From the NCBI GenBank assembly GCA_947561585.1, contig CANNZV010000436.1, positions 429,201-493,200 of the forward strand: a DNA stretch of 64,000 bases, given 5' to 3'. Within the stretch, counting starts at the first letter, position 1. Each line of letters opens with the position of its first letter. The DNA comes from Caprella mutica. Its lineage: Eukaryota; Arthropoda; Malacostraca; Amphipoda; Caprellidae. Of the stretch, positions 11,070 through 22,348 are shown piece after piece. The notes under the pieces are model-generated. The model was not told the origin of the DNA. It was given only the letters and a program-made list of their open reading frames with translations, and did no database searches. A program made the translations under genes and the position numbers.

Positions 11070-12200
11070 ACCTAGTGCCAAAAGCTGCAAATGAGACGAT
11101 TAAAATTCAGTGATTCACATTATAGATAATTAAACTTAAAGTGGTAATCGGACTCAATAAATCTATATATAATAATCATTATTTAACTTTTATTTCAATT
11201 GGTATCATACCTTCAGCTATTATGTTACTAATTAAATAGTAGTTAAATAATAATTATTATATTTTCCTTTATCACGTGTTCGAAAATATAGACCCTATTA
11301 ATAACTTGGAACATATACCGTATTGCTAAAATTATTTCACAGAGCAGAAAATTCCTGTTTTGTATAACACAATTATATAAGTCAAAATGTCAAACTAATT
11401 ACTCAACTATATTATGACCTTTATTTACTGAGTGAGAGTTAGTATATGGTCAAATTTTGATTAATGCATTCATTACTTTGAACTTTCATCACAGAGCTAA
11501 GTTGTGGCCTCAAAACATTTTCTTTAATTTGAACTCATAGAGAACGAAATTTTTAAGGAGTTACAATTATATAAAAATTTGACCAACTCATTACTATTTG
11601 AAATAAGAATAAGTTGTGATTTTGGTTATAAAAGCGGTGCTTGCCTGTATTGTTCTATTCACTTTAAAATTTCTTTAAGTATCTCCGGGTCGGTTAATAT
11701 CAAAAAAAAAATTATAGTAAAATGCATCCACGGTGGCAAAGTGACAGAGCTGCTGGCTCGAGGATGGATAGACCAACGAACGATACCCGGACACATCACT
11801 TCATTTCTTCCCATTTAATTTATATATAACATTATGTAACATAAATTATATTGATATGCATCTAAACGTACAGTACGTTATATCTATGAAGTAAGAGTTT
11901 TCAATTTTAATTTATTTATTTATTGGATGCAAGTGGATATCGTTTCGAAGCATATTAGATATATAATTAGGCGTCTGTTCGATGCAGAATCCCTATGTAT
12001 GTTTATAGATGTCGTAATTTATCTTTCTATACAACGCTGTTTTAACGGTATCGTTTGGATGCCAAATATACTTAATATGATGCGGTTTAGCGGTGCAAAC
12101 AGATATCGGATTGATATCTACTTGATGTCACCATGTCTAATTTGTTACTGGTATTCGATGTCGGAAGAGAGGTTATACAGAGTCGTTTAGACATCGAATA
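11070..12200. other. AT-rich DNA without supported genes
   Basis: Only a possible right-end fragment of MITE family E near 11265-11315 (tcgaaaatatagacc, aacttggaaca). Short open frames around 11579-11818 and 11927-12190 show no family signature. Confidence 0.5.
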
Positions 12201-12209
12201 GATACATTC

Positions 12210-12440
12210 ATGTTTGCTGGGTCTGCCTCTATTCCAGCCCGCTCCAAGTATTTCTGCGTTCTTTTCCACCATCCCACTCCACCTCTCCTCATGTCACTCA
12301 ACACTCCCTTCACCAGCACGTTCTCTCCTTGCATCTTCCTCCTCAAATACTATAGTCTGCTTCTCACCATCCTGCTCTTCATTGTACCTATGCCAATCTC
12401 TCACCGCATAGCTGCCACAGACTCATACACACAGAGAAAG
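12210..12440 (-). pseudogene. Short non-LTR retrotransposon ORF fragment
   Basis: On the minus strand, pieces in two frames give a basic/acidic helical peptide ending EKNAEILGAGWNRGRPS, similar in character to the linker between RT and the C-terminal zinc motif of the N1-type elements here. Frameshifts interrupt it. Too short to classify; the assignment rests on composition and on similar fragments nearby. Confidence 0.4.
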
Positions 12441-12595
12441 GATTAGTTGAATCAAATCATATTTGATTTGTTTTGACTAAATTTTATGGTTTATCTGTGC
12501 GCCTATCTACGTGGTGAGTTGCAGGTACAATTTAAAATGAGTTAAATTGACGTTGGTAAAAAAAACACATATGTGAGTTGATTATTTTTAATTCC

Positions 12596-13056
12596 CGATG
12601 GTCACAACAACTACCTGTGATAGTCAAAACTACTCGTAATGGTTGAACCAATTATATGTAATGGTTGAACCAATTATATGTAATGGTTAAAACAACTACA
12701 GAACAAGGTTACATCAACTACTTGTGTATGTTATACCAACTACTCGTGTAGGTTACACCAACTACTTGTGCAGGTTATACCAACTACTCGTTTAGGTTAT
12801 ACCTACCAACTGCTTGTGTAGGTTATACCAACTACTCGTGTATGTTATACCAACTACTCGTGCAGGTTATACCAACTACTCGTGTAGGTTATATCAACTA
12901 CTCGTGTAGGTTATATCAACTACTCGTGTAGGTTATATCAGCTACTCGTGTAGGTTATATCAGCTACTCGTGTAGGTTATATGAACATCTCGTGTTGGTT
13001 ATATCAACTACTAGTAAACTAAGTAAATGTATATCAACTATTAGTGTAGGTTGAAA
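12596..13056. repeat. 22-bp minisatellite, about 15-20 diverged copies
   Basis: The unit is tactcgtgtaggttatatcaac with variants (ttacacc, ttatacc). The most regular part is 12720-12990; the left edge (gtaatggttgaaccaattat) and right edge are degenerate. Confidence 0.9.
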
Positions 13057-14385
13057 TATCGGTCCGGTTAGCAGTAGCCAGACTTTTTACATGACATTTT
13101 CAGTCACTATATTTACTCTAATAAATTATAATCTCGAGTTAGGTCCCGGTATCAATTAGATTAGACTATATATTTTCTAGGACCAAATCTAACATGTTCA
13201 TTTATTTTCAACTTTTGCTTCTGTGATATGCATACAATTTTGATTTTAAAAAATAATTGACTAATCTTTGCTTTTTGAAATGTTTTCGATCCGATGAATT
13301 GATATATGGTTATTACTTATTAGTTAAAAATTAATAGATTAGATTGAATAAGTATAACTTCATCAGGTCAGTTTATAAATAAGTAGTTAGATGACGTAAA
13401 TAACTTTACGTAGTGATAAATAGGTAGGCTAGATGAATTAATTAACCAGGCTAGATTACAAAAGTTGATAGAATAAATCTTTGATATGCTGCAATTATAC
13501 TATAACTTAATGAATAATAATAAAGCCATTATATTCTAAACCTTATTTTAGTGCAATTCATCTTACTCATAGGCACTGAAATATGCTAATAGAATTACCA
13601 AGGTCAAATTGAAAACGAAATATAAACATTTAAGTTTTAGATTTATTATTTAGAAGTACAATTTGAATTCTCGTCACTGTCTGTCACGTCTATAGGTTGC
13701 CAATTCCTGAAATAAGAGATTCGTATATTAATATATATATATATATATAATGAATAGAAATTCATAGTATCGTTCATATACTTATCAATTATATCACATT
13801 CTCTTTTTCCTTTTGTGATGAGATAGCGACAGTTTCGATATTCTTTTCATGTCAGGAATACCTAAAAGCATATGAAAAAGTAAGAGCTAATCATATTGAA
13901 AAATACACATTTAAAAATCATCTAATATTTTCAAATACTTACTTTGACCTAGCATAATTGTTCCTGAATCATTCAAAGGAATTGAAATGGACTCCGATGA
14001 CTGATGACGTTGATCTACTCCATCAATTCTTCATAAAGATCTGAAAGTAGATTCAGAAAATATTGAAAACCATATTAATAAAGATATGAAAAGATTTATT
14101 AACTGAGAATTGTTTCATATAGGTAAATAATTTATATAAAATATTAAACTATTTATAAGTCTTCAGATGCAGTATAAATCTACATCTAATAAATGCAATG
14201 GATTCTCCTGGCTAATCCTCATAATTTTGTTCATTATACGCTCTTAATTTAGACTTTAATTAAATACCAAAAAAGTAAAATATATCTAAAGGCTCACCTC
14301 TGGTTGGAGTTCTCTCTGCTAAATCCCTGGACGGTGTTCTCTTCCAACTACCTCCCTGGACGGAGCTCTCCCGGTCATAGAAAAC
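13057..14385. other. AT-rich non-coding DNA
   Basis: No gene recognised. A short (AT)n run lies at about 13729-13750, and a small tandem of ccctggacgg occurs near 14325-14365. Confidence 0.55.
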
Positions 14386-14624
14386 TAGGGTCAAGTATAG
14401 GTAAATTGGGGCACTTTTACTAAATGCGGTCTCTTATCTCAGAAACATTAATAACCATCATGGCTTCAAGGCACTCGTGAAATAAATAGAACCTATCATA
14501 AATTGAGCTTACTATGATATTCAGCAATTCAATATATAGCTAAACTAATTTCAGAATGATTTTGGAACTCTTAATAGGGCCACAGTTCAGAAATTAAAGA
14601 ACCGAATTCACCTGTGTAACCCTA
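14386..14624. mobile_element. MITE family C, copy 2
   Basis: Starts TAGGGTCAAG with ggtaaattggggc and ends in the inverse, cacctgtgtaacccta. The interior shares phrases with the 2963 copy (aaacat, atagcttcaa-like, cactcgt). Confidence 0.7.
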
Positions 14625-14687
14625 CCTATAGGTAGACAAACTAGTTTTAAAATATATAGATTATCAGACCACTTTACTTAAGATACT

Positions 14688-14853
14688 AGGATAAGTTCCG
14701 AAATATAGGACAGTTCCACATTTTCGGTTGCCTAAGAAAAACTATATAAAACAATTAATCAACTTTTATTTCAATTAGCTATTAGGTAGCTATATACTAT
14801 ATTTCATACGTAACAGAAAATGTGGAATCGCCTGATAATTTGGAACTTACTCT
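14688..14853. mobile_element. MITE family E, copy 2
   Basis: The left end aggataagttccg, then cagttccacattttcggt; the right end carries the inverse, cagaaaatgtggaa ... tggaacttact. Same family as 25321-25465 and 52215-52376. Confidence 0.75.
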
Positions 14854-15309
14854 ATCTGAGGACAGCGCAGTAACTGCCTAGCCTATGTAGAAGGTATTGA
14901 CACTGAAAAAACAGCTAGGTAGGTATGATGCTTGAATAAGTTAACATATAATAATCTAGGAAATTAGTTTGGATATCAGTTTACAAACTGGAAGGCAGTA
15001 ATCAAAATTTATTATTATGAAAAGTTATATACTGATAGACCTAGCCGCCAGTCTATCAATCCCCAAAATTTTAGAATATTTAGGCAGACATTTATCAATG
15101 TATTAATGGAATTAATTAATAACTAATAATCGATCGGCAGCGATAATACTATTTAGTGCATATAATGCAATTGTTTGCTCTTGAACTAAAATGGTATTGA
15201 GGAGCGTTCACGTTCAACACGTAACCACACTTGAAACAAGATTTGAACTGTAAAGTGTCAGCCGATTAATTGGCTTTGAGGAAAGCATAAGTTGCCACAT
15301 ACTCATTTG

Positions 15310-15860
15310 ATTTAACTCGCACCTAAACTTGAAATAAGTAGCACCAACTCTCATAGTAAGTAAATTTATACACCAGATACATAGGATTAACAGTCTTTGT
15401 GGGTTACTTTATCACACTATGTCATAGTTGTTTTAACACACACCTAAAATTACAAAAAAGTAGCGCCAACTCTCATAGTAAGGTAATTCATACACTGCAA
15501 AATACATTGGATTAACAGTCTTTGTGGGTTACTATAACACACTATGTCATAGTTGATTTAACTCGCACCTATACTTCAAAAAAAAAAGTAGCGTCAACTA
15601 TCATAGTAAGTTAATTCATACACCAGATACATTGGATTAACAGTCTTTGTGAGTTACTTCAACACACTATGTCCTAGTTGTTTTAACATATGTTCAAACT
15701 CCAAAAATGTAACTCTAACTCTCATAGTAAGTTGATTCAATCCATAAAATGATTTGAATTAACTATGTTTAGTGACACACCACGTCATAGTTGTTTTGAC
15801 ACACGTGAAAACATGAATGTAGGCTAACTAACTCACGTAATAAATTGATTCAAAGCATAA
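15310..15860. repeat. Tandem repeat, ~120-130-bp unit, about 4.5 copies
   Basis: The phrase ctcatagtaag recurs near 15351, 15472, 15602 and 15722, each followed by ggattaacagtctttgtg or a variant and cactatgtcatagttg. Unit lengths vary because of indels. Confidence 0.85.
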
Positions 15861-15861
15861 A

Positions 15862-17420
15862 TTGTTGACCCATCAAAATAAGCAAACTTTTTTCTCTGTG
15901 TACTTTGGTGCCCCCAGTATCTTCCTCATAGCCACATTCTCCTGCCTCTGCAACTTCTCAACATCCTCCTCTCTCACATCAACCACCTCCGCTCCATATA
16001 ACACACTCGCCAACACCACCGACTTCCAATACACCTTTCCCTCCACCACTCTATGTCAACTCTTCTCTATCACCGAATATGTCATATTGCTCATTTGTTT
16101 ACACTTATCTATCATACTTTTCCTTTGCCTTTCATATATATTCTGCTTATCCACTATCCTGATCCCCAAATACGTTATTTCCTTCACCACCTCCACTCCT
16201 TCTACCACCTATCCTTCTCCCACATTAAACACCATACACTTACTTTTCTCCATATTCATTTTCAACCCATACTTCTCTGCCTCCTCTCTCAATACCTATC
16301 CTCACAGCTCTTCCTGCTTCCTCCACTCCTCCTGCCAGCACCATACCATCATCAGCAAAGAACAATGAGCTTACTCTCGCTCCACCTTTCCCGCTCTCCT
16401 CTTCAGCTCCTCTATGATTTTATAGGTAATCAACCTAAAGATGAATGGTGATGCCGTACATCTCTGCCTGATGCCACTGTTTATATCTATCAGCACGTCC
16501 CCCTCTCCTATCTCCATCCTCGTCCTATCCTCTTCATATCCTCTCTTTAACAAATCTATCACCTCCACCAGCACCTTCAATTCCTTCCAAGACCTCCACG
16601 ATCTTTTCTCTCCTTAATGAATCGTACGCCTTCCTGAAGTCCACTGCCACCACCACCAACTGCTCTCCGCCTCTATACGCCTGCCTCACTCCCTCCTGTA
16701 GCAACACCAAATTGTCCAAAATCTCTCCTCCCTTTGTGAATCCAGCCTGTTACCACTTTACCATTCCACTCTCCTCCAAATGCCTCTCTATTCCCTCCTT
16801 CACAACCTTCATCACTATTTTGTACGGTACGTCTGTCAGCACTATTGGTCTTAGATCAGCCACAGTCGGTTTTTTCTTTTTCGGGATCATTACTGTCCTG
16901 GACTCTTTCCAACACTGCGGTTCTCCTCCATCAACGAGTATCCTCTCCATTCCCTCCTTCAACCCTCTCACCACCGCCTCACTTCCTTGTAACACTTTAC
17001 ACAGTTCCGGCTTCAACCCGTCCAGTCTCCCTGCCTTTCCACTTTTCAGTTCCATCAGCCCCCTCCGTACAATGTCTTCACTCACTTCAAACTTCATCGT
17101 CCTTATATTCCAGTTAGGATTTCCGATACGCGTCAGCCACATTTCTGCTGGGTCTTCTTCTCTCCTTCTTGTTACCTGCAGTGACTCTTCATACTCCCTT
17201 ATCTTTTCTTCTCCCCACTCCACCTCTATTTCATTACCATGCATCTGATATATCCCCTGCCAGAATCCTCTCACTTGCTCCCCATACCTGTTTTCCTCCA
17301 ACTCCTCCCCCTCTTCTGTGTATAACTTCACTTTTCCTTCTTTATGTGCTCGTTCTCCTTCAGCTTTTTAATCATCATCCACATCTGTTTTCCTTGCCCA
17401 TTCTTCTGATTTCCTCTGCT
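15862..17420 (-). pseudogene. Non-LTR retrotransposon N1, reverse transcriptase region
   Basis: The minus strand reads from 17331 downward as a non-LTR RT. The N-terminal RT part (17331-16750) contains SGKAGRLDGLKPELCKV and ADLRPIVLTDVPYKIVMKVV. Motif A, VVVAVDFRKAYDSLRRE, is in 16719-16534, followed by GIRQRCTASPFIFR. The catalytic box FADDG lies at about 16345-16360. A post-RT segment ends ENVAMRKILGAP near 15900. At least three frameshifts separate these parts (near 17380, 16750 and 16400), and the 3' end is lost at about 15862. RT copies RNA into DNA during target-primed transposition; this copy cannot. The long plus-strand ORFs here are antisense. It is the continuation of 21400-21970, separated by element A. 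Clade not determined. Confidence 0.85.
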
Positions 17421-17524
17421 TGTTGTTGTTGTTTAACCTCCCCAACATCCTCGCCGGGACGGAGGGGCGGCCATAGGCGCCCCGGGTTTCAGCCACCCGA
17501 GGCACTGTGTGGGAGTGTGTGGGC

Positions 17525-18030
17525 CTAAGGGAAACCCGCATCACTCAGGAAGTTAATAACTGCCTGAGGATGGGTCCAAAGGTGCTCCAGTGAGTGAATG
17601 TTGTGTGTAGTCCTGTGTTGGTGTAGTGACGGACATTGTGTGAGAATGTGAGAGATCGTACCCTGGTCGGCTTGGCAGAAGTCGCACCGATCACAGCCCG
17701 ATCTCCCAATCCTGTGCATGTAGTAAGGAAGGGAAGGATGGTGGCCACATCTCAGACGTGATAGGGTGACCCTATCACGACGAGACATGGCCGACTCACT
17801 AGGGTCGATGGCTGGAGGCCTAGACCCAAGGGGTTTGTTAGGAAGGGAGGAAGCTAGAGAAGTGGTGTGTATGTGTTTGTGAAGAGAAGTGTTGTCGGGT
17901 GTGGGAGGGAGAGTGGTGTAGAGGTGTCTGTAGTGTGTGGAGGGGGTGATGTGTAGTGTGCGTGGTGTCCTCCTCTCACTTTGCATGTAGTGTAGGGGAT
18001 GTGAAAAAAAAAATGTGTGCCCCTCATGTC
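17525..18030 (-). pseudogene. Element A C-terminal zinc-binding domain
   Basis: After the homopolymer frameshift the sequence continues in another frame: SESAMSRRDRVTLSRLRCGH, YYMHRIG, CDRCDFCQADQGTISHILTQ, then CPSLHQHR and a stop at 17525. The CxxC ... H ... C spacing is the usual C-terminal nucleic-acid-binding motif of APE-type non-LTR elements. The frame opens artificially at 18100; sequence above about 18010 in this frame is out of register with the RT. Confidence 0.8.
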
Positions 18031-18882
18031 CATGTGTGAGGTGAGAGGTAGGACTCGTGTTTCTGTGTGTAGGTGGTGTGTGGGTGTTGTTTGTGTACAA
18101 CCGGTGGCAATGCGGAGTGCGGTGTTTTGTGTTTTTTGGAGTGTCTGTAGGTGGGTGTTGGATATGTCAGGTGACCAGGCTGTGTGGGCGTAGGTGAGGA
18201 TGGGTCTGATGAACTGTTTGTAGAGTGTTGTTATGTCTTCCTTGGAGTGTCCGTAAGTTGTGTGAGTGAGTGCGCGGAGGACGTTCAGTCTTTGTTTGGC
18301 TCTGTTGTTAATGTCGGTTATGTGGTGTTTGAACGTCCAGCCGCGGTCGAGTGTAACTCCAAGGATTTTCGGCGTGTTGTTAATGGGAAGGGGAGTGTTG
18401 TTGAGTGTAATGTTTGGATGGGTTCTGTATTCAAGGGTGTAGGGTGTAACTAAGGTGACAGAAGATTTGTTTGCGGAGACCTTTAATCTGTTTGTTTAAA
18501 GGTCTAGTGAGTGGATGTATGTTTGTAAATTGTTGGCGGCGGTCTCGTGTTTGGGATGTTGTGAGATGATGGTGACATCATCTGCGTATGAAAGAGTGTA
18601 AACCGAGATGTGTGTTGGCGTAGGGAGGTCGTGAAGGTATAGGTTGAAGAGTGTAGGTGAGAGTACGGAGCCCTGCGGTACCCTGTCAGTGTAGTGAAGT
18701 GTTCTGGAGGACTTGCCGTTGTAAAGTGTTTTGCCAGAGCGGCCTGAGAGATAATTGGCAAGCCATATTTTATATGAGTCGTGGATATGTGTGTTGAGTA
18801 TTTTGTTAATTAGTAGGTGTCTGGGTACCGTGTCGAAGGCTTTACTAATGTCTATGGCAGCTATAATTGTCCTATCCGCAGG
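18030..18882 (-). pseudogene. Element A RT core (motif A to thumb)
   Basis: Direct in-frame continuation of the 821-codon frame past its TAA. It contains AIDISKAFDTVPRH (motif A), RVPQGSVLSPTLFNLYL (motif B region), SYADDVTIIS (catalytic motif C at about 18590), then a second in-frame TAA near 18500 where related proteins have a short Trp/Leu segment. After that come KILGVTLDRGWTFKHHI and LRIATGCTQTT. The frame breaks at an A-run on the plus strand at about 18002-18011. Apart from the stops the core is well preserved, suggesting a fairly recent copy. Confidence 0.85.
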
Positions 18883-21348
18883 TTAGTTGGAGTTCAAGCC
18901 TTCGAGTGTTGTCTGTGAGAGGTGGATAAGAAGAGTAGATGTGGAGTGTTGGGATCTGAAGCCGTGTTGTGAGGGGGATAATGGGATGTGTGGTGAAATG
19001 TTGTTTAGAACTAGCCTCTCGAGTATTTTGGATGGGGTGGAGAGGAGTGATATAGGTCTGTATGAGGCCAGTTCTGTGGGGGGTTTGTTGGGCTTCAGGA
19101 TCGGGATGATTTTGGCAAGTTTCCAGGTGTTGGGTATACTATTGTTCTGTAGTGAGAAATTGAAGATGTCTGTGAAGGCTCTGATGGCAAGTGGCCCTAG
19201 ATGTTTTAGGTGTTTGTTTGATATGCCATCAGGACCTGTGGAGGAAGTGTTCTTGGAAACCCGGATGGCCTCGGTAACCATTGCCGGGGTGAAGGGGGGT
19301 GTGAGGAGCTTTTGAGTGCATGTTTTGTGCAGGCGACGCAGTATAATCCTTTCTACTGGGCGGGTGGGTAACCTACTTGTGGAAGCATAGTGCTTATTGA
19401 GAGCGTTCGCCTGTTGTGTGTCAGTGAGTATAGTGTTGTTTTGTGTGAGGGACTCATGTGTTTTTGGTTGGTCCATGTATTTGTTGTTGAGTCCCTTGAC
19501 AAGTTTCCAGAGTTTGTTTGCGTCAGTGCGGAAATTAATGGTGTCTAATGTGTTTTGCCACTTGTGTTTTTGTTGGGCAGTAATCTCCGCACTTATGTCA
19601 GTGTTAAGGTGTTGTATGCGTGTGATCGTGTCTTGTGTGGGTGGGAGTGAGCGTAGGTGTTTGCGTGTTTGTATCAGGTGTTTGATGTGTGGTGTGAATG
19701 TGGGGTTGTAGTGTCTAATGTTGCCTGTAGGGATGTAGTGTTTGTCTGCGTTAATGATGATGTCAGTGAGATGTTTTGTGGCAGCATCTATGGATGAGAA
19801 GGTGTTTATATCAAAGTTATGTAAGTTATTATCCACAGATGCTGAAAAGTCTGTCCAGTTGGCTCTATTGTAGTTTGTGAATGTGTGTCTGTGTTTTTGT
19901 GTGGCAAGTGGTGTACTTAATGTGTGTGTGGTGAGGAGTGGAAGGTAGTCTGAACTGAGTTCATGGAGTGCGGTCCATGAACTCTGGAGGGCTATGTCAG
20001 GGGTGAGGAGGGTTATGTCAGGTGATGTGGGTCGTGTGTTGATGTTAAAAGGTTTGCGTGTGGGAGTGTGGGGGTCGTTCATGATTATGTAGTTGTCTAG
20101 TTGTGTTGTTATGGTGTCAGCTCTTGTGTCAGTATGTTGTGTGGCGAGCCAAGTAGTGTCATGTGCGTTAAAATCCCCCAGGACGAATGAATTATTAATG
20201 GTGTTGATGTAATTTAGATTGGGTTGGTATCCTGGGGGTGATGAGTCTGTGGGGGGAATGTATATGTTGAAAATGTTGTAGGAATGTTTGTGAATTTGGA
20301 TGCGTGTAGATTGTATTTCAAGTGTAGAGTCGTGTGGCATCCGTGCGTGTGTTTCGGCAGTGGTGTTTGTGAACGGGATGGATTTATGTATCAGTGTAAT
20401 GAGGCCCCCGCCGCCTCGTGTGGGCCGATCGAGTCTAAGTGTTGTATATCCAGGAAACTTTGGTGTTAATCTGGCAGGTGTTAGTTTTGTTTCCTGGATT
20501 GTGGCGATGTGGATGTGGTGTTTGTGTAGGAGTGATTTAAGTTCCATGTGCTTGTTGTGTATACCGTTTATGTTATGTTGTAGTATGTTGAGTTTGTTGT
20601 GGCGTGTGTGTATGTTAGGAGCTCTAGGGGGGTTAGGAATAGGAGGCGTTCCTCCACCACCCCCACGAGGGGGGTGAAGTGGAACTGGGGGTCGGACGAC
20701 AGTGCCTATCCCAGCACTCCCCCGAGGGGGAGGGCGGGCAGGCGATTGCCGTCCAATTATAGGATGAGGAGGAGGAAGGATAGGCGCTCCTCCATCACCC
20801 CCGCGTGGGGGGTGAAGTGGAACTGGGAGACGAGCAGCACCACCTCCTGCAGCCCTTCCCTGAGAGGAAGGGAGGAGAGGACGGTGATGTCCGGGGGTAG
20901 GGTGAAGGGTAGGATGAGGAGAGGAAGGAGTAGGAGTGGGTGTGTGGGGTTGAGTCATGTTGTGTGTAGGGTGACAGTTTTTACACTGCCATCCCTGTGG
21001 GATATTTTTATGTTGGCGGACACCAGAGCAGCGTATATTGTAATGTGTCCAGCTATTGCAGCCGACACAATGGACCCCTCCAGTATGACGGGTCCATGGT
21101 CGGCCACAAGAGGGACACATATAGGGGCCAGGGTTGGTTTCTATGTCACCGGAGAGTAAAAGGGTGAGTAGGGGGAGATATGCCGGCTCATATCCCCCCA
21201 CTAGGGAAAAAAAAACGCTCTGGTGCCAGTGTAGTGCGTGTAGGTGGGCTTGGCCCAAGGCGACACCCTGGTCGCGTCCCCCGAAGAGGACAAGGAGTTG
21301 GGAGGTCTTTCGAAGACTGGCACAGGTCCAGTCTCGCCCTGCCACCAC
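18883..21348 (-). pseudogene. Element A polyprotein, 2A-PHD-endonuclease-RT N-terminal part
   Basis: An 821-codon open frame. Order: leader to residue 57; a hydrophobic stretch and GDIETNPGP (residues 67-75), a 2A-like recoding motif; a Cys/His-rich PHD-like finger (CPSCG ... CVGCNSWTH ... WQCKNC, about 77-127); a Pro-rich linker with repeated LHPPRGG; an APE-type endonuclease (NILQHNING, QETKL, LGDFNAHDT, SSDYLPLL in the position of the usual SDHLP); then the start of the RT (SSTGPDGISNKHLK, ASYRPISLLSTPSKILERL, QHGFRSQHST). The frame ends at a TAA just before RT motif A, and the RT continues in the same frame. The endonuclease nicks target DNA and the RT primes there. The two stops and one frameshift in the whole ORF make this copy defective. 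By the known behaviour of 2A, the leader could be released co-translationally from the finger-containing product. Confidence 0.88.
21124..21153 (-). other. 2A-like recoding motif of element A
   Basis: Encodes SGDIETNPGP, preceded by a Leu-rich stretch (LPLLTLLL). The D-(V/I)-E-x-N-P-G-P consensus is complete, with the skipped bond expected between the final Gly and Pro. It lies 75 codons into the ORF, directly before the zinc finger. Confidence 0.88.
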
Positions 21349-21399
21349 GTGCAGGCTCCTCCCAGGACAGGTACGGGGTTGTCACCCCTCAAAAATAGA

Positions 21400-21970
21400 A
21401 CATTACGTAATTCTAAAGCTACTCCCTCCGCATATTTTCTCATCTCTTCACTGATCATTCTCCTCACTTTTCTTTTTGTTCTCTGTACTCAATCCATCTT
21501 AATTCCCTATTACCATCCGCTCCTCCATTCCTGTATCTTTTGTTGAATCTTCTTCTCTTTGCAATTTCTCTTCTTATTACCCCATTCATCCAAGGTGGCT
21601 CCTCTTTTTCTTCTTGATCAATCCTCTTCCTGTAATTTACCTTCAAACATTCATCTGCTACCTTCTTTATAGCCTCATTTATCTTTCCACTGTCACACAC
21701 TCCATCTGCTCAATCTCCCTCTCCATCTCCCGCATGTACTCCTCCATCTTCTCCTTTCTATTGATATAAAACCACCCATCTCTTACTCCATCCCACCTTC
21801 TTCTTTCTTTTCTACCTGCTGCTAGCTCTATCTCAATCTTGCAGTGATCAGATCTACCTTCTCCTGCATTTCATCTATTCTTATCCTTTTAATCATTGTG
21901 TATGATTTCTCATTTGTTAACACCAAGTCAATCACACTTTTACTTTCTCCCCTTCTCCAAGTATACAGTA
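21400..21970 (-). pseudogene. Non-LTR element N1, endonuclease end and linker (5' part)
   Basis: Minus-strand frames give YTWRRGESKSVIDLVLTN (about 21975-21920), the C-terminal portion of an APE endonuclease, then VDLITA in place of the usual SDH region after a frame break. The linker follows, EEPPWMNGVIRREIAKRRRF in 21700-21464, then MRRMISEEMRKYAEGV running to about 21400, where element A begins. The piece is truncated on its 5' side at about 21970, where unrelated sequence (tacagtatgggccac, resembling a Tc1/mariner terminus) starts. Order and strand match the RT piece at 15862-17420. Confidence 0.75.
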
Positions 21971-22348
21971 TGGGCCACAAAAATGTTTCCGCTTCTTCAA
22001 ATACTTGTAAATCGGTAACCAATGGACGATAAAACTGTAGCTTGGTCTCTTTTTCTCCGCCTCTAATTGTACTATTAACAGGTAAAAACAATTTTGAACT
22101 GATGGATTAAATTTAAAAACAGGCAAGCAAAGAGTGAGGGTGATTATTTTTGTTATTGTGCGAAGGTTATTCTTAGAGCTAACTTTGTTATTTTACTTAC
22201 TAAAAGGCAGTGCATAAAAGGAGAAAATATATTGCTAGACATTATAATACAGGGTGCCTTCACTTCTTCCTTGGAAACTGTTTGGAAATAGAACAACTTC
22301 AGTGACATTTTGATCTCATTGAAGTTTTCACTATGAATATTCATACTT
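21971..22348. other. Non-coding; possible solitary Tc1-like end
   Basis: From 21963 the sequence reads tacagtatgggccacaaaa, a typical Tc1/mariner-like terminus beside TA, but I see no inverted partner. Otherwise no feature. Confidence 0.35.

Larger units (their letters stand above)
17421..21392 (-). mobile_element. Non-LTR retrotransposon element A (2A/PHD/APE/RT), nested in N1
   Basis: Minus-strand element of about 3.97 kb. It has a GC-rich 5' leader (to about 21390), an N-terminal 2A-like motif and PHD-like finger, an APE endonuclease, an RT, a C-terminal zinc-binding domain, a short 3' UTR and a (CAA)n tail (17421-17432 on the plus strand reads tgttgttgttgt). N1 sequence flanks both sides in the right order, so A inserted into N1. 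A TSD is not clear; a 7/10 match between ctccctccgc (21421) and tttcctctgc (17410) may be its remnant. The sense strand is rich in A and C. Confidence 0.85.

Noticed and set aside
15862..16451. Plus-strand ORFs of 168 and 132 codons that look membrane-protein-like
   Set aside because: Antisense of the N1 reverse transcriptase, whose FADDG box and post-RT motifs are readable on the other strand.
20300..21159. Plus-strand ORFs (125 and 186 codons) over element A
   Set aside because: Antisense of the 821-codon element A frame, which has endonuclease and RT motifs.
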